From Clostridium_T sp040217795 (GTDB lineage Bacteria > Bacillota > Clostridia > Clostridiales > Clostridiaceae): a stretch of DNA of 19,465 nucleotides. A program made the translations under genes and the position numbers. The notes beneath the pieces are model-generated. The model ran no database searches. It was given only the letters and a program-made list of their open reading frames with translations, and had not been told where the DNA came from. Every line of letters begins with the position of its first letter. The first letter of the stretch is position 1. Location of the stretch: assembly GCA_040217795.1 (NCBI GenBank), contig JBEHWK010000064.1, positions 1-19,465 of the forward strand. The letters run 5' to 3'. Positions 1-7,205 of this stretch are shown piece by piece.

Positions 1-88
1 TTCGTGTGTATTTTTGTTTGTTAGCGCTTCAATAATAACATGAAATCGGGGGTCATTGTTTTTTGTTGTAAAAAAACTCTGTAATCTT

Positions 89-97
89 TGATATATA
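89..97 (+). promoter_or_regulatory. Possible extended -10 element of the molybdenum operon
   Basis: TGATATATA matches an extended -10 box (TGn followed by TATATA, a weak TATAAT). No good -35 hexamer sits 17 nt upstream, where there is only an A-run. It is the best promoter candidate ahead of the first gene, placing a transcription start near 104. The assignment rests on position and the TGn motif alone. Confidence 0.3.
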
Positions 98-115
98 AAG
101 AAAAAAACAAAAAAA

Positions 116-137
116 TAGTGTGAAAAACTTTACACTA
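116..137. promoter_or_regulatory. Inverted repeat TAGTGT-N10-ACACTA in the operon leader
   Basis: Perfect 6-bp arms (116-121 and 132-137) flank a 10-nt spacer, just downstream of the putative -10 and 25 nt before the first start codon. The arm-to-arm distance of about 16 nt between centres is typical of a dimeric repressor operator. It does not look like the published Moco riboswitch, and no poly-T follows, so it is not a terminator. A metal- or oxyanion-responsive operator for the operon is the natural guess. The binding protein is unknown. Confidence 0.4.
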
Positions 138-162
138 ACAATATTTGGAGGGAGAGATAAAT

Positions 163-711
163 ATGAATAAGTATTTTGAAGAAGATTTGAAAAAAGCACA
201 TGAATTTCATGGACATATATGCAGTGGTATTATTTTGGGTGTGAAAATTGCCCGGGCAGGATTGAATTATTTGGGGATTGAAGAACCTGCAAAAAATAAA
301 GATTTTATTGTGTTTTTAGAAGCTGACCGCTGCCTGTCAGATGCTGTCCAGTCTGTAACAGGATGTTCTCTGGGAAAAAGAAGGTTGAAGTGGCTGGATT
401 ATGGTAAAATGGGTGCCAGCTTTATAGATATGAATACTCAAAAAGGTATAAGAATTGTGGTGAATGCTGAGAAAAATCCTTCTCCGGATGAGGATGCAAT
501 TTCCTTCTGGGCACAGTTTACCGATGAAGAACTCTTTAAATTTGAACCGGTTCAGGTGGATATGAAAAAAGAGGATTTACCTGGAAGGCCTACTAAGAGT
601 GTAAGATGTGAAATTTGTAATGAAAAAGTTATGGACGGCAGAGATATCATTAAAGACGGAAAGACATTATGCAAGGCTTGTGCCCACGGGGGTTATTATA
701 AAAAAATCTAG
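163..711 (+). CDS. FmdE-family protein with C-terminal zinc ribbon
   Basis: This 182-residue protein belongs to the FmdE family, named after a protein co-purified with molybdenum formylmethanofuran dehydrogenase in methanogens. In bacteria such proteins are often encoded beside molybdenum or tungsten genes, with no proven reaction. The family signature HGHICSG is at residues 16-22, giving H16, H18 and C20 as likely metal ligands, with C57 and C68 further on. The C-terminal tail has two CxxC pairs (C149/C152 and C170/C173), a treble-clef or zinc-ribbon module. No signal peptide or membrane segment is seen, so it is cytoplasmic. ATG 163 is preceded by GGAGGGAG with good spacing; a TTG 18 nt upstream lies in the ribosome binding site and is unlikely. 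It is first in the molybdenum operon, 16 nt before the DUF364 gene, suggesting a role in handling the metal or its cofactor. Confidence 0.8.
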   Translation: MNKYFEEDLKKAHEFHGHICSGIILGVKIARAGLNYLGIEEPAKNKDFIVFLEADRCLSDAVQSVTGCSLGKRRLKWLDYGKMGASFIDMNTQKGIRIVVNAEKNPSPDEDAISFWAQFTDEELFKFEPVQVDMKKEDLPGRPTKSVRCEICNEKVMDGRDIIKDGKTLCKACAHGGYYKKI

Positions 712-727
712 AAAAGGGGGGAAAGGT

Positions 728-1474
728 GTGTGGCAGATATATGACGATCTTATTAATGAAATCCCTGAGGATTTAACAGTACTTGAATGCATGCTTGGAG
801 CTTCCTGGACCCTGGTGCGTTCAGAGAAGGGACTTGGTATTGCCAAGACTATAAAAGGGGGCAAACAAGGAACTAAACTTAATAATATAGCAGGAATGCA
901 GCTTAAAAAGCTTGCTGAATATTCAAAGTCATGGAATATGCTTGAAGCGTCCCTTGGTATGGCAGCAATTAACGCAGCGTTTAACAACCCTTCGCAAGTT
1001 ATGGATATCACTGGTGAGCCAGTGGTTAAATCCTATAATCCGGAAAAGTATAATGCTTTTAAAATCCTGGAGCCTAATCTGGAAGGTAAAAAAGTAGCGG
1101 TTATTGGTCATTTCCCGGAAATCGAGAAACTTAAAACCATATGCGAATTATCTATACTTGAAAGAGAACCGCAGGCAGGGGATTATCCTGATACGGCTTG
1201 TGAGTATTTACTTCCGGAACAGGATTTCGTATTCATTACCGGGACCGCATTTACAAACAAGACAATGCCCAGATTGCTTCAGCTGGCAAAGAAGGCTGAG
1301 ATTGTTTTAGTAGGTCCCAGTGTACCGGTTTCTAAAATTCTGTTTAACTATGGAGTCAATCTTATAGGGAGCTTTGTAGTAATTGAACAGCAGTTGATTT
1401 GGAAAGCAGTTCAGGAAGGGAAAAAAATGAATATATTTAAGAATGGTGGTGGAATGGTATGCATTCATCCATGA
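728..1474 (+). CDS. DUF4213/DUF364 (putative heavy-metal chelation) protein
   Basis: This predicted 248-residue protein has the two-domain layout of the DUF4213 (enolase N-terminal-like) plus DUF364 (Rossmann-like) family. One member from Desulfitobacterium has been solved and proposed to bind heavy metals or a metal-chelating ligand. The N-terminal half contains GxxWTLV (residues 24-30) and KTIKGGKQG. The Rossmann half begins near VAVIGHFP (123-130), continues with SILEREPQAGDYPD (142-155), ITGTAFTNKT (170-179) and VLVGPSVPVS (193-202). GTG 728 is chosen because a strong GGGGGGAAAGG precedes it and the family begins here. A longer reading from 608 would overlap the previous gene and has no support. 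The 3' end overlaps the permease gene by 16 nt, which suggests translational coupling. Its place beside a metal-type ABC importer fits intracellular handling of the imported oxyanion or chelate; this is inference. Confidence 0.75.
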   Translation: MWQIYDDLINEIPEDLTVLECMLGASWTLVRSEKGLGIAKTIKGGKQGTKLNNIAGMQLKKLAEYSKSWNMLEASLGMAAINAAFNNPSQVMDITGEPVVKSYNPEKYNAFKILEPNLEGKKVAVIGHFPEIEKLKTICELSILEREPQAGDYPDTACEYLLPEQDFVFITGTAFTNKTMPRLLQLAKKAEIVLVGPSVPVSKILFNYGVNLIGSFVVIEQQLIWKAVQEGKKMNIFKNGGGMVCIHP

Positions 1475-2457
1475 AGAAATTAAGTCTGGTTTTACTGTTA
1501 ATTGCAGCATTCCTGTTTTCCCTTGTTATCGGACGTTATATCATTCCAATTAATGAGATTTGGTCAACAATTTATGATCACTATTCTAATGGTATATCCG
1601 GTACCAATATGGATACCGTCATATTTAATATCAGGTTACCGCGAATTTTTGCCGGAATTTTTATAGGTGCAGCTTTATCAACAGCCGGAGCAGCTTATCA
1701 GGGAATGTTTAAAAATCCTTTAGTTTCTCCTGATATACTGGGTTCTTCAGCGGGTGCGGCATTTGGAGCCTGTTTAGCAATTATGATGTCCAAGTCTGCA
1801 TTGGTTATTCAGATTATGGCATTTACCTTTGCTATCATTGCTGTGCTTTTAGCTTATTCAGTTAATATCCTGCTTGATTATGAGCCTACCATTAGTCTGG
1901 TTCTGGGCGGAATACTGGTCAGCACATTATTTTCCTCAGGCACTGGAGCAATAAAGTATTTTGCAGATGCAAATGACAAGCTCCCCACCATTACTTACTG
2001 GCTTATGGGAAGTCTGTCATCTGTTACTAAAAAAGATATTTTAATGGCGAGTGTACCTATAGCTATAGGATTTATATCCCTCTTTCTTGTACGTTGGAAA
2101 CTGAATGTTCTTGCATTCGGAGAAGAGGAGGCTAGAACCTTAGGGATTAATACTAAAAAAGTCAGGTTTATTGTAATAGTGGGTTCAACCTTAATTACAG
2201 CCGCATCAGTTTCCATTTGCGGTATGGTAGGCTGGATCGGACTGGTCATTCCACATCTGGCCCGTGCAATTGTTGGTCCGGACTACAGGAATCTATTGCC
2301 CGTTACTTTTGTTCTTGGTTCAACTTTTTTACTGCTTATCGATGACATGGCACGCTGCCTTGGTGCGGTAGAAGTACCGCTGGGTATTTTAACATCTTTA
2401 ATGGGGGTACCATTTTTTATCATAATTTTTAAGCAAAATGTCAGGGGGTGGAAGTAA
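1459..2457 (+). CDS. FecCD/BtuC-family ABC importer permease (predicted molybdate/tungstate)
   Basis: A 332-residue polytopic membrane protein of the FecCD (BtuC-like) family, the transmembrane half of type II ABC importers; family members have about ten helices and 330-350 residues. The family hallmark GMVGWIGLVIPHLARAIVGPD lies in the final third, and GAAYQGMFKNPLVSPDILG is the conserved segment after the second helix. EEEARTLGI probably marks the cytoplasmic loop contacting the ATPase. Most relatives carry siderophores, haem or cobalamin, but Haemophilus MolBCA of this architecture moves molybdate and tungstate. The Moco genes downstream make that the best guess here. ATG 1459 overlaps the previous gene by 16 nt. 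ATG 1471, which forms an ATGA overlap with the upstream stop, is an equally reasonable start. The 3' end overlaps the ATPase gene in TAATG. Confidence 0.9.
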   Translation: MHSSMKKLSLVLLLIAAFLFSLVIGRYIIPINEIWSTIYDHYSNGISGTNMDTVIFNIRLPRIFAGIFIGAALSTAGAAYQGMFKNPLVSPDILGSSAGAAFGACLAIMMSKSALVIQIMAFTFAIIAVLLAYSVNILLDYEPTISLVLGGILVSTLFSSGTGAIKYFADANDKLPTITYWLMGSLSSVTKKDILMASVPIAIGFISLFLVRWKLNVLAFGEEEARTLGINTKKVRFIVIVGSTLITAASVSICGMVGWIGLVIPHLARAIVGPDYRNLLPVTFVLGSTFLLLIDDMARCLGAVEVPLGILTSLMGVPFFIIIFKQNVRGWK

Positions 2458-3311
2458 TGCTTGAACTTAAAAATGTTTGTTACAGCTATGGACAAAGCAA
2501 AATACTGAGTGATGTCTCTTTTAGTGTTGAAGCTGGAGAACTTGTTTGTGTGCTTGGTCCTAACGGTTGTGGTAAAACTACATTGCTGAAGAATGTTCTT
2601 GGGCTGTTGAAATCTTCTGCCGGTTCCATACATATTGACGGAGAAGAAATACAGGATTTATCTCCAAAAAAACTTGCACAGCTCATAGGTTATATACCGC
2701 AGACACATTCGCCGCCATTTCCCTATAAGGTCTCCGAGGTTGTGCTTATGGGTAGAACGGCATATTTATCAAAGTTATCTATGCCTAATAAAACAGATGA
2801 AGAAATTGCCTATGATTCTTTGGAAAAGCTTAATATCACACATTTAAAAGACAAGGTTTATACTAAAATCAGCGGCGGGGAAAGACAGCTGGTTTTGATA
2901 GCCCGTGCTTTGGCTCAGCAGCCTAAAGTACTGATTATGGATGAGCCAACATCAAGCCTTGATTTTGGCAAACAGAATCTGGTTCTTGAACATGTAAGAA
3001 TGCTTTCACAGAGGGGAATAAGTGTCCTTATGGTAACCCATGATCCGGCTCATGCCTTATTCTGTGCAGATAAGGTAATAGCTATGAAGAAAGGTCAGGT
3101 GTTAAAAATTGGAACTCCTCAGGACATAGTATCAGAAGACATAATGAAAGATATTTATGAAACTGATGTGAAAATCGGCAAGGTGAGACTGCCGGATAAA
3201 AGAACAATATGCGTCTGCATTCCTGTTCCTAAACTTAAAGAAATGAATATTAGAACTTTAAAAACTAACATTGAAAATAAACAAAAGGTGAAAGGGGTAC
3301 AAACAAAATGA
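2457..3311 (+). CDS. ABC importer ATP-binding protein (FepC/MolC type)
   Basis: This 284-residue protein is the nucleotide-binding subunit that powers the FecCD-type permease. All ATPase motifs are intact: Walker A GPNGCGKTT (residues 34-42), Q-loop PQ at 81-82, signature ISGGERQ (138-144), Walker B VLIMDEP (158-164), D-loop SSLD (166-169) and switch histidine H195 in VTHD. It is peripheral on the cytoplasmic face. ATG 2457 overlaps the permease stop codon as TAATG and follows AGGGGG at 8 nt spacing. A GTG at 2448 is a possible alternative but sits in the ribosome binding site. The last 40 or so residues are basic and low-complexity, longer than in minimal FepC proteins. The stop overlaps the next ATG as ATGA, so all three transporter genes are coupled. 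Confidence 0.93.
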   Translation: MLELKNVCYSYGQSKILSDVSFSVEAGELVCVLGPNGCGKTTLLKNVLGLLKSSAGSIHIDGEEIQDLSPKKLAQLIGYIPQTHSPPFPYKVSEVVLMGRTAYLSKLSMPNKTDEEIAYDSLEKLNITHLKDKVYTKISGGERQLVLIARALAQQPKVLIMDEPTSSLDFGKQNLVLEHVRMLSQRGISVLMVTHDPAHALFCADKVIAMKKGQVLKIGTPQDIVSEDIMKDIYETDVKIGKVRLPDKRTICVCIPVPKLKEMNIRTLKTNIENKQKVKGVQTK

Positions 3312-4408
3312 AAAATAAAAAGAAAACCAAAATTTTTTCCTTGTTGATACTTTGTATGATAATTTTTTCAGCATTTTCCGGTCTTACAGGCTGCGGGAAA
3401 AAAGCTGAAACTTCCGAATCTGCTACTCAGACTATTACTGATGATGCGGGAAGGAAGGTTACAATTCCTGCGAAGATTAATAAGTGCTATTATACCAGTC
3501 CTGTAGGTGCCATTATGGTATATACTCTTGCTCCGGACAAGATGGCTGGATGGTCAATGCAGCTTACGGATAGTGTAAAGAAATATATACCTGAGAAATA
3601 TGCCTCACTTCCATTTTTGGGTGGCTTACAGATGAACAGCAAGATCAATACAGAAGAATTGGCTAAGGTTAAACCTGATGTAGTATTTAATGTGGCTGAT
3701 GATGCTACTAGTGAAACATCTGTAAGCACTGCTGATAAACTGCAGGAACAGATTAATATTCCGGTTATCGTAGTGGATAGCAGCTTTGAAAAAATAGATA
3801 AAGCCTATGCATTTATGGGGAAAATACTTGGAGCTGAAGACAAAGCAAAAGAGCTTTCAGATTATTGCATAAATACTGTTAAAGAGGTTACAGCAGCAAC
3901 AAAGAATTTACCTGAAGAAAAAAGAGTCAGCGTTTATTATGCTGAAGGTCCAAAAGGTCTTGCAACAGAACCCTCTGGTTCAAGTCATGCTTTGGTACTG
4001 GACATGGTGAATGGAAAAAACATTGCTAAGGTCAACGCAAAAGGCGGAGGCGGTATGAGCGAAGTGTCAATGGAACAGGTCTTATCATGGAATCCTGATG
4101 TAATACTTTCCTGGGGAAAGGATTCAGGTGGTGCCTATGATATAATTAAGACAAGCCAGGATTGGAAAAATATAAATGCTGTAAAGAATGGCAAGGTATA
4201 TGAAATACCTAGTGTTCCCTTCAACTGGTTTGATCGTCCGCCTTCAGTAAACAGATATTTAGGCTTGAAGTGGCTGGCTGCAACTTTATATCCTGATGCT
4301 TATAAAGTTAATATGGTCTGTGAAGTAAAGAAGTTTTATTCAGTTTTCTATCATACTGATTTATCTGATGATGATGCAAAAGCTTTGCTTAAGAATTCAG
4401 TTCAATAG
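3308..4408 (+). CDS. ABC importer substrate-binding lipoprotein (predicted molybdate/tungstate, MolA-like)
   Basis: A 366-residue periplasmic-binding-protein-type lipoprotein of the FecB/BtuF (Peripla_BP_2) family. The basic N-terminus and hydrophobic stretch (about 7-25) end in the lipobox LTGC with lipidated C29, so it should be anchored outside the cytoplasmic membrane and deliver ligand to the permease. TITDDAGRKVTIP (about 42-54) is the typical opening strand of the family. The motif PFNWFDRPPS near residue 310 recalls binding proteins encoded beside molybdenum genes. I know this by resemblance, not by alignment. Ligand choice among molybdate, tungstate or another metal chelate cannot be settled by sequence. 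ATG 3308 is preceded by AAAGGGG and overlaps the ATPase stop. A 29-nt gap separates it from the TrmO-like gene, the longest gap between transporter and cofactor genes. Confidence 0.88.
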   Translation: MKNKKKTKIFSLLILCMIIFSAFSGLTGCGKKAETSESATQTITDDAGRKVTIPAKINKCYYTSPVGAIMVYTLAPDKMAGWSMQLTDSVKKYIPEKYASLPFLGGLQMNSKINTEELAKVKPDVVFNVADDATSETSVSTADKLQEQINIPVIVVDSSFEKIDKAYAFMGKILGAEDKAKELSDYCINTVKEVTAATKNLPEEKRVSVYYAEGPKGLATEPSGSSHALVLDMVNGKNIAKVNAKGGGGMSEVSMEQVLSWNPDVILSWGKDSGGAYDIIKTSQDWKNINAVKNGKVYEIPSVPFNWFDRPPSVNRYLGLKWLAATLYPDAYKVNMVCEVKKFYSVFYHTDLSDDDAKALLKNSVQ

Positions 4409-4437
4409 AAGTCAGGGAGAAAGGATGTTTAAACTGT

Positions 4438-4905
4438 ATGGAGATGAATAATATTACACTTAGTCCCATAGGAATTGTAAAATCTGAAATAACAGACGGC
4501 AAAATTATGCCGTTAGGTGGAACTACGGCTCAAATAGAAGTATTTCCACAGTATAGAGAAGCATTGGATCGTATTGAGGAGAGTTCCCATTTATGGATTT
4601 TGTCATGGTTTCATCAAGCACCACGGAATACAATGAAAGTTGTGCCGAAGAAGGTCAATCCATTATCAGATGAATTTGGCGTGTTTGCAATCAGATGTCC
4701 CGCCAGGCCTAATCCTATAGCATTGACCTTGGTTAAGCTGGAAAAGATCCAGGGAAACATTCTTTATGTTACCGGCCTTGACGCGGTGGATGAGACACCA
4801 GTTCTTGATATTAAGCCGTACTTTAAGCATGATATAATATTAAACCACAGAGCACCTGATATAAGCCGCAAAAAGGACAGCGTTCCGGAAAGGTCAGGGG
4901 AATAA
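4438..4905 (+). CDS. TrmO-like (TsaA/YaeB, UPF0066) SAM-dependent methyltransferase homologue
   Basis: This 155-residue protein belongs to the TrmO beta-barrel family, whose studied E. coli member uses S-adenosylmethionine to methylate the t6A37 base of tRNA. Visible family motifs are PIGIVKSE (10-17), IEVFPQY (33-39), the central GVFAIRCPARPNPIALT (81-97) and DETPVLDIKPY (118-128). The usual serine in RSPxRPNP is cysteine here. It is shorter than E. coli TrmO, lacking the C-terminal extension, as is common in archaeal and clostridial forms. It sits inside the Moco operon, where similar genes often occur, so a role linked to molybdopterin or its transport is as likely as tRNA modification. 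ATG 4438 is used; ATG 4444 is possible but less well spaced. The good AGGGAGA ribosome binding site is better placed for an 8-codon reading frame at 4425-4451. Confidence 0.82.
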   Translation: MEMNNITLSPIGIVKSEITDGKIMPLGGTTAQIEVFPQYREALDRIEESSHLWILSWFHQAPRNTMKVVPKKVNPLSDEFGVFAIRCPARPNPIALTLVKLEKIQGNILYVTGLDAVDETPVLDIKPYFKHDIILNHRAPDISRKKDSVPERSGE

Positions 4906-4909
4906 TATT

Positions 4910-6112
4910 ATGGACTTCAATAATAGTAAAACTAAGGCAGAGGCTTTAGGTGCACTGTTTGAAAAATATCATCCTCAGCGGCAGATTGAAATTGTTTCTC
5001 TGTCAGAGGCCATTCACAGAATACCTGCTCAAAACATATATTCCTGCAATACACTTCCTGTTCACAGAGTTTCAATGATGGACGGCATAGCTGTATCCTC
5101 TGGCTTTTTTCAGGATGGCATGCCAGACACTTCTGATTGGGCAGAGGGAAAGGAATATAAAAGAGCAGATACCGGTGACGATTTTGATGATGGTTACGAT
5201 GCAGTGATAGCCATTGAAAAAGTTTCTTTTGATGAGTCAGGAAAGCTTAAATTTAAAGAGGAGCTTACAGTGAAGGAAGGCACATGTGTCAAAAAAAGGG
5301 GAGCCACCATTAAAGAAGGTGATTTGGTATTAAAAGCAGGAATGCCAATACGGCCCAGTGATTTGGCTGCTTTGGCCATAGGAGGAATCACTGAGGTGCC
5401 GGTTTTAAAAAAGCCGGTGGCAGCTTTTATTCCAACAGGCAGCGAACTTATACCAGCTGGTACAACGCCGCAAAGAGGCCAAAATATTGATTCCAACAGT
5501 GTTATGGCAAAGCATATGCTTATTGAGATGGGTGCTGAACCTATATGCTGTCCAATTGTAAAAGATAATCCTGAAGATATTGCAATTGCTTTAGAGAATT
5601 CGTTAAAACAAGCAGATATAATTATAATCAGCGGCGGTTCCTCTAAGGGAGAGGAGGATTTCACCACAAGAGTCCTCGAGAGCAAGGGGGAGGTTCTCTT
5701 ACATGGAGTTACGGCAGGTCCTGGAAGGCCTATGAGTCTGGCAGTTATTGAGGGAAAGCCCGTTATTAATTTGCCCGGTCCTGCTGTAGCTGCATATCAT
5801 GTATTGGATTGGTGCATCAGAGCCATAGTCAGTAAATATCTGGGCATGCCTATGATTAAACGCCAAAGGATTACTGCTGTCCTTACTGAAGATATGCCTT
5901 GTCCCAAAGCAATTTCATTTTTATGTAAGATAAATATTGAGAAAACAGAGAATGAGGCTTTTATAGCTATTCCAGTTCCATTCAAAACTGCCAGCATTGG
6001 AGTGTGTTTAGGAACAAATGGGCAGTTTGTTTCAGAAATCGGTGAAGGGGATTATAAAAAAGGGGATGCAATAGACGTAGACTTGTTATGCAGTGAAGAA
6101 TTTATATTTTAA
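4910..6112 (+). CDS. moeA: Molybdopterin molybdenumtransferase MoeA (divergent)
   Basis: This 400-residue enzyme is expected to insert molybdate (or tungstate) into adenylylated molybdopterin, giving Moco. MoeA landmarks are VSMMDGIA (54-61), TGDDFDDGYDAVIAIE (88-103), IPTGSEL (174-180), SGGSSKGEEDF (241-251), HGVTAGPGRP (265-274) and LPGPAVAA (288-295); domain IV runs to the C-terminus. The length is normal. Several positions differ from the textbook form: TGSEL for TGDEL, AGPGRP where KPGKP is usual (both lysines gone), and LPGPAVAA for LPGNPVSA, one residue shorter. This suggests a MoeA subclass rather than decay, since the frame is intact. ATG 4910 follows AGGGGA at 9 nt, four nt after the TrmO-like gene. 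A mogA/moaB relic begins directly after the stop. Confidence 0.9.
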   Translation: MDFNNSKTKAEALGALFEKYHPQRQIEIVSLSEAIHRIPAQNIYSCNTLPVHRVSMMDGIAVSSGFFQDGMPDTSDWAEGKEYKRADTGDDFDDGYDAVIAIEKVSFDESGKLKFKEELTVKEGTCVKKRGATIKEGDLVLKAGMPIRPSDLAALAIGGITEVPVLKKPVAAFIPTGSELIPAGTTPQRGQNIDSNSVMAKHMLIEMGAEPICCPIVKDNPEDIAIALENSLKQADIIIISGGSSKGEEDFTTRVLESKGEVLLHGVTAGPGRPMSLAVIEGKPVINLPGPAVAAYHVLDWCIRAIVSKYLGMPMIKRQRITAVLTEDMPCPKAISFLCKINIEKTENEAFIAIPVPFKTASIGVCLGTNGQFVSEIGEGDYKKGDAIDVDLLCSEEFIF

Positions 6113-6202
6113 GAAAGTTCTGTCTTTCAACCTTTTATCATGCCGGCAATTCTCCGCGGCATTGAAGTACTTACAGGGGAAACAAGTGAGTGCGCAAGAT
6201 AA
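6113..6202 (+). pseudogene. Relic of the mogA/moaB C-terminus
   Basis: In the 130-nt gap between moeA and moaA, the 29 codons after the moeA stop read in the same frame as moeA and end at TAA 6200. The peptide contains PAILRGIEVLTGETSECAR, which closely resembles the C-terminus of MogA/MoaB molybdopterin adenylyltransferases (...LPHGLEILxGExxECAR). No start codon with a ribosome binding site precedes it, and the MoCF domain is missing. It is best explained as the tail of a lost mogA whose 5' part was deleted. A 6-bp inverted repeat (ATGCCG 6140-6145, CGGCAT 6157-6162) lies within it. The match is from memory of the family, not an alignment. Read-through from moeA could in principle append it to MoeA. 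Confidence 0.6.
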
Positions 6203-6242
6203 GCCAAAGGAACCCAATAATATACGGACAGGAGCAAATAAT

Positions 6243-7202
6243 ATGAGAGATAGCCAGGGAAGAAATATAGATTACTTAAGGGTTTCTGTAACGGACAGAT
6301 GCAATCTGCGATGTATATACTGCATGCCCGGGCAGGGAATCGAGAAAAAGAAACATGATGATATACTGCGCTATGAAGATATAGTAAAAATAGTAAAAGC
6401 AGCCTCTGTGCTGGATATAAAAAAAGTACGTTATACCGGAGGGGAACCCCTTATAATGCGTAATTTTGACAGGCTTATTTATGAAACAGCAAGTATTAAC
6501 GGTATAGAGGACATAGCTTTGACTACCAATGGCATTCTGCTTGATGATATGGCAGAGGATTTAAAAAAGGCAGGCTTAAAGAGGGTAAATATCAGCCTTG
6601 ATACATTGGATAAAAATAAATTTAAAGAGATAACACGCATAGGAAATTTGGATAAGGTCCTGGCAGGTATTGATAAATGCATTAATTCAGGATTAAACCC
6701 TGTCAAAATAAATGCTGTACTGATGAAGGGTATAAACGATACTGAAATTGATGATTTCATTAACTTTATCAGGGAGTTCCCTGTAGAGGTAAGATTCATA
6801 GAGCTAATGCCAATAGGGGAAGGAACTAAACTTTATGAGAAAAGTAAGATGGGCTTTAAAGAAGTGCTGGATGTGCATCCGGAGCTAACACCAATGAAGT
6901 CAAAGCCGGGCAGTACTGCCGAACTTTATACTGTCAGGGGAGCTAGAGGTAAAATAGGATTTATAAGTCCGATCAGCTGCAAGTTTTGCTCAGACTGCAA
7001 CCGTATAAGGCTTACATCTACAGGAACTATCAAACCCTGTCTTCATTCAAAGGATGAGATAAGCATAAAAGAGTATCTGGATAATGAAGTAATGCTTACT
7101 GCAGTGTTAAAGGAAGCTATCCTGAATAAACCATCAGAACATCATCTTGAAGATGAAAAGAAAAGCAGAAGCACAAAAACCATGTATCAGATTGGGGGTT
7201 AA
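6243..7202 (+). CDS. moaA: GTP 3',8-cyclase MoaA
   Basis: A 319-residue radical SAM enzyme catalysing the first step of Moco synthesis, the SAM-dependent cyclisation of GTP to 3',8-cyclo-GTP. The SAM-binding cluster motif CxxxCxxC is at C20, C24 and C27, followed by the GGEP motif (66-69). The second 4Fe-4S cluster that binds GTP uses cysteines in SCKFCSDCNRIRL (C246, C249, C252) and KPCL (C266). The essential C-terminal Gly-Gly is present as the last two residues. ATG 6243 is chosen because GGAG lies 8 nt upstream and the usual N-terminus (MRDSQGRNIDYLR) starts here. The frame stays open further upstream to 6093, but that extension covers the mogA relic and the moeA end and is not expected to be translated. 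MoaC follows after 3 nt. Confidence 0.95.
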   Translation: MRDSQGRNIDYLRVSVTDRCNLRCIYCMPGQGIEKKKHDDILRYEDIVKIVKAASVLDIKKVRYTGGEPLIMRNFDRLIYETASINGIEDIALTTNGILLDDMAEDLKKAGLKRVNISLDTLDKNKFKEITRIGNLDKVLAGIDKCINSGLNPVKINAVLMKGINDTEIDDFINFIREFPVEVRFIELMPIGEGTKLYEKSKMGFKEVLDVHPELTPMKSKPGSTAELYTVRGARGKIGFISPISCKFCSDCNRIRLTSTGTIKPCLHSKDEISIKEYLDNEVMLTAVLKEAILNKPSEHHLEDEKKSRSTKTMYQIGG

Positions 7203-7205
7203 ATA

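Noticed and set aside
1..162. Moco or tungsten-cofactor riboswitch in the operon leader
   Set aside because: The leader is AT-rich with only one short inverted repeat and lacks the GC-rich helices and conserved loops of that class.
6093..6242. 50-residue N-terminal extension of MoaA
   Set aside because: It overlaps the moeA end and the mogA relic in another frame, while ATG 6243 has a good ribosome binding site and matches the usual MoaA N-terminus.
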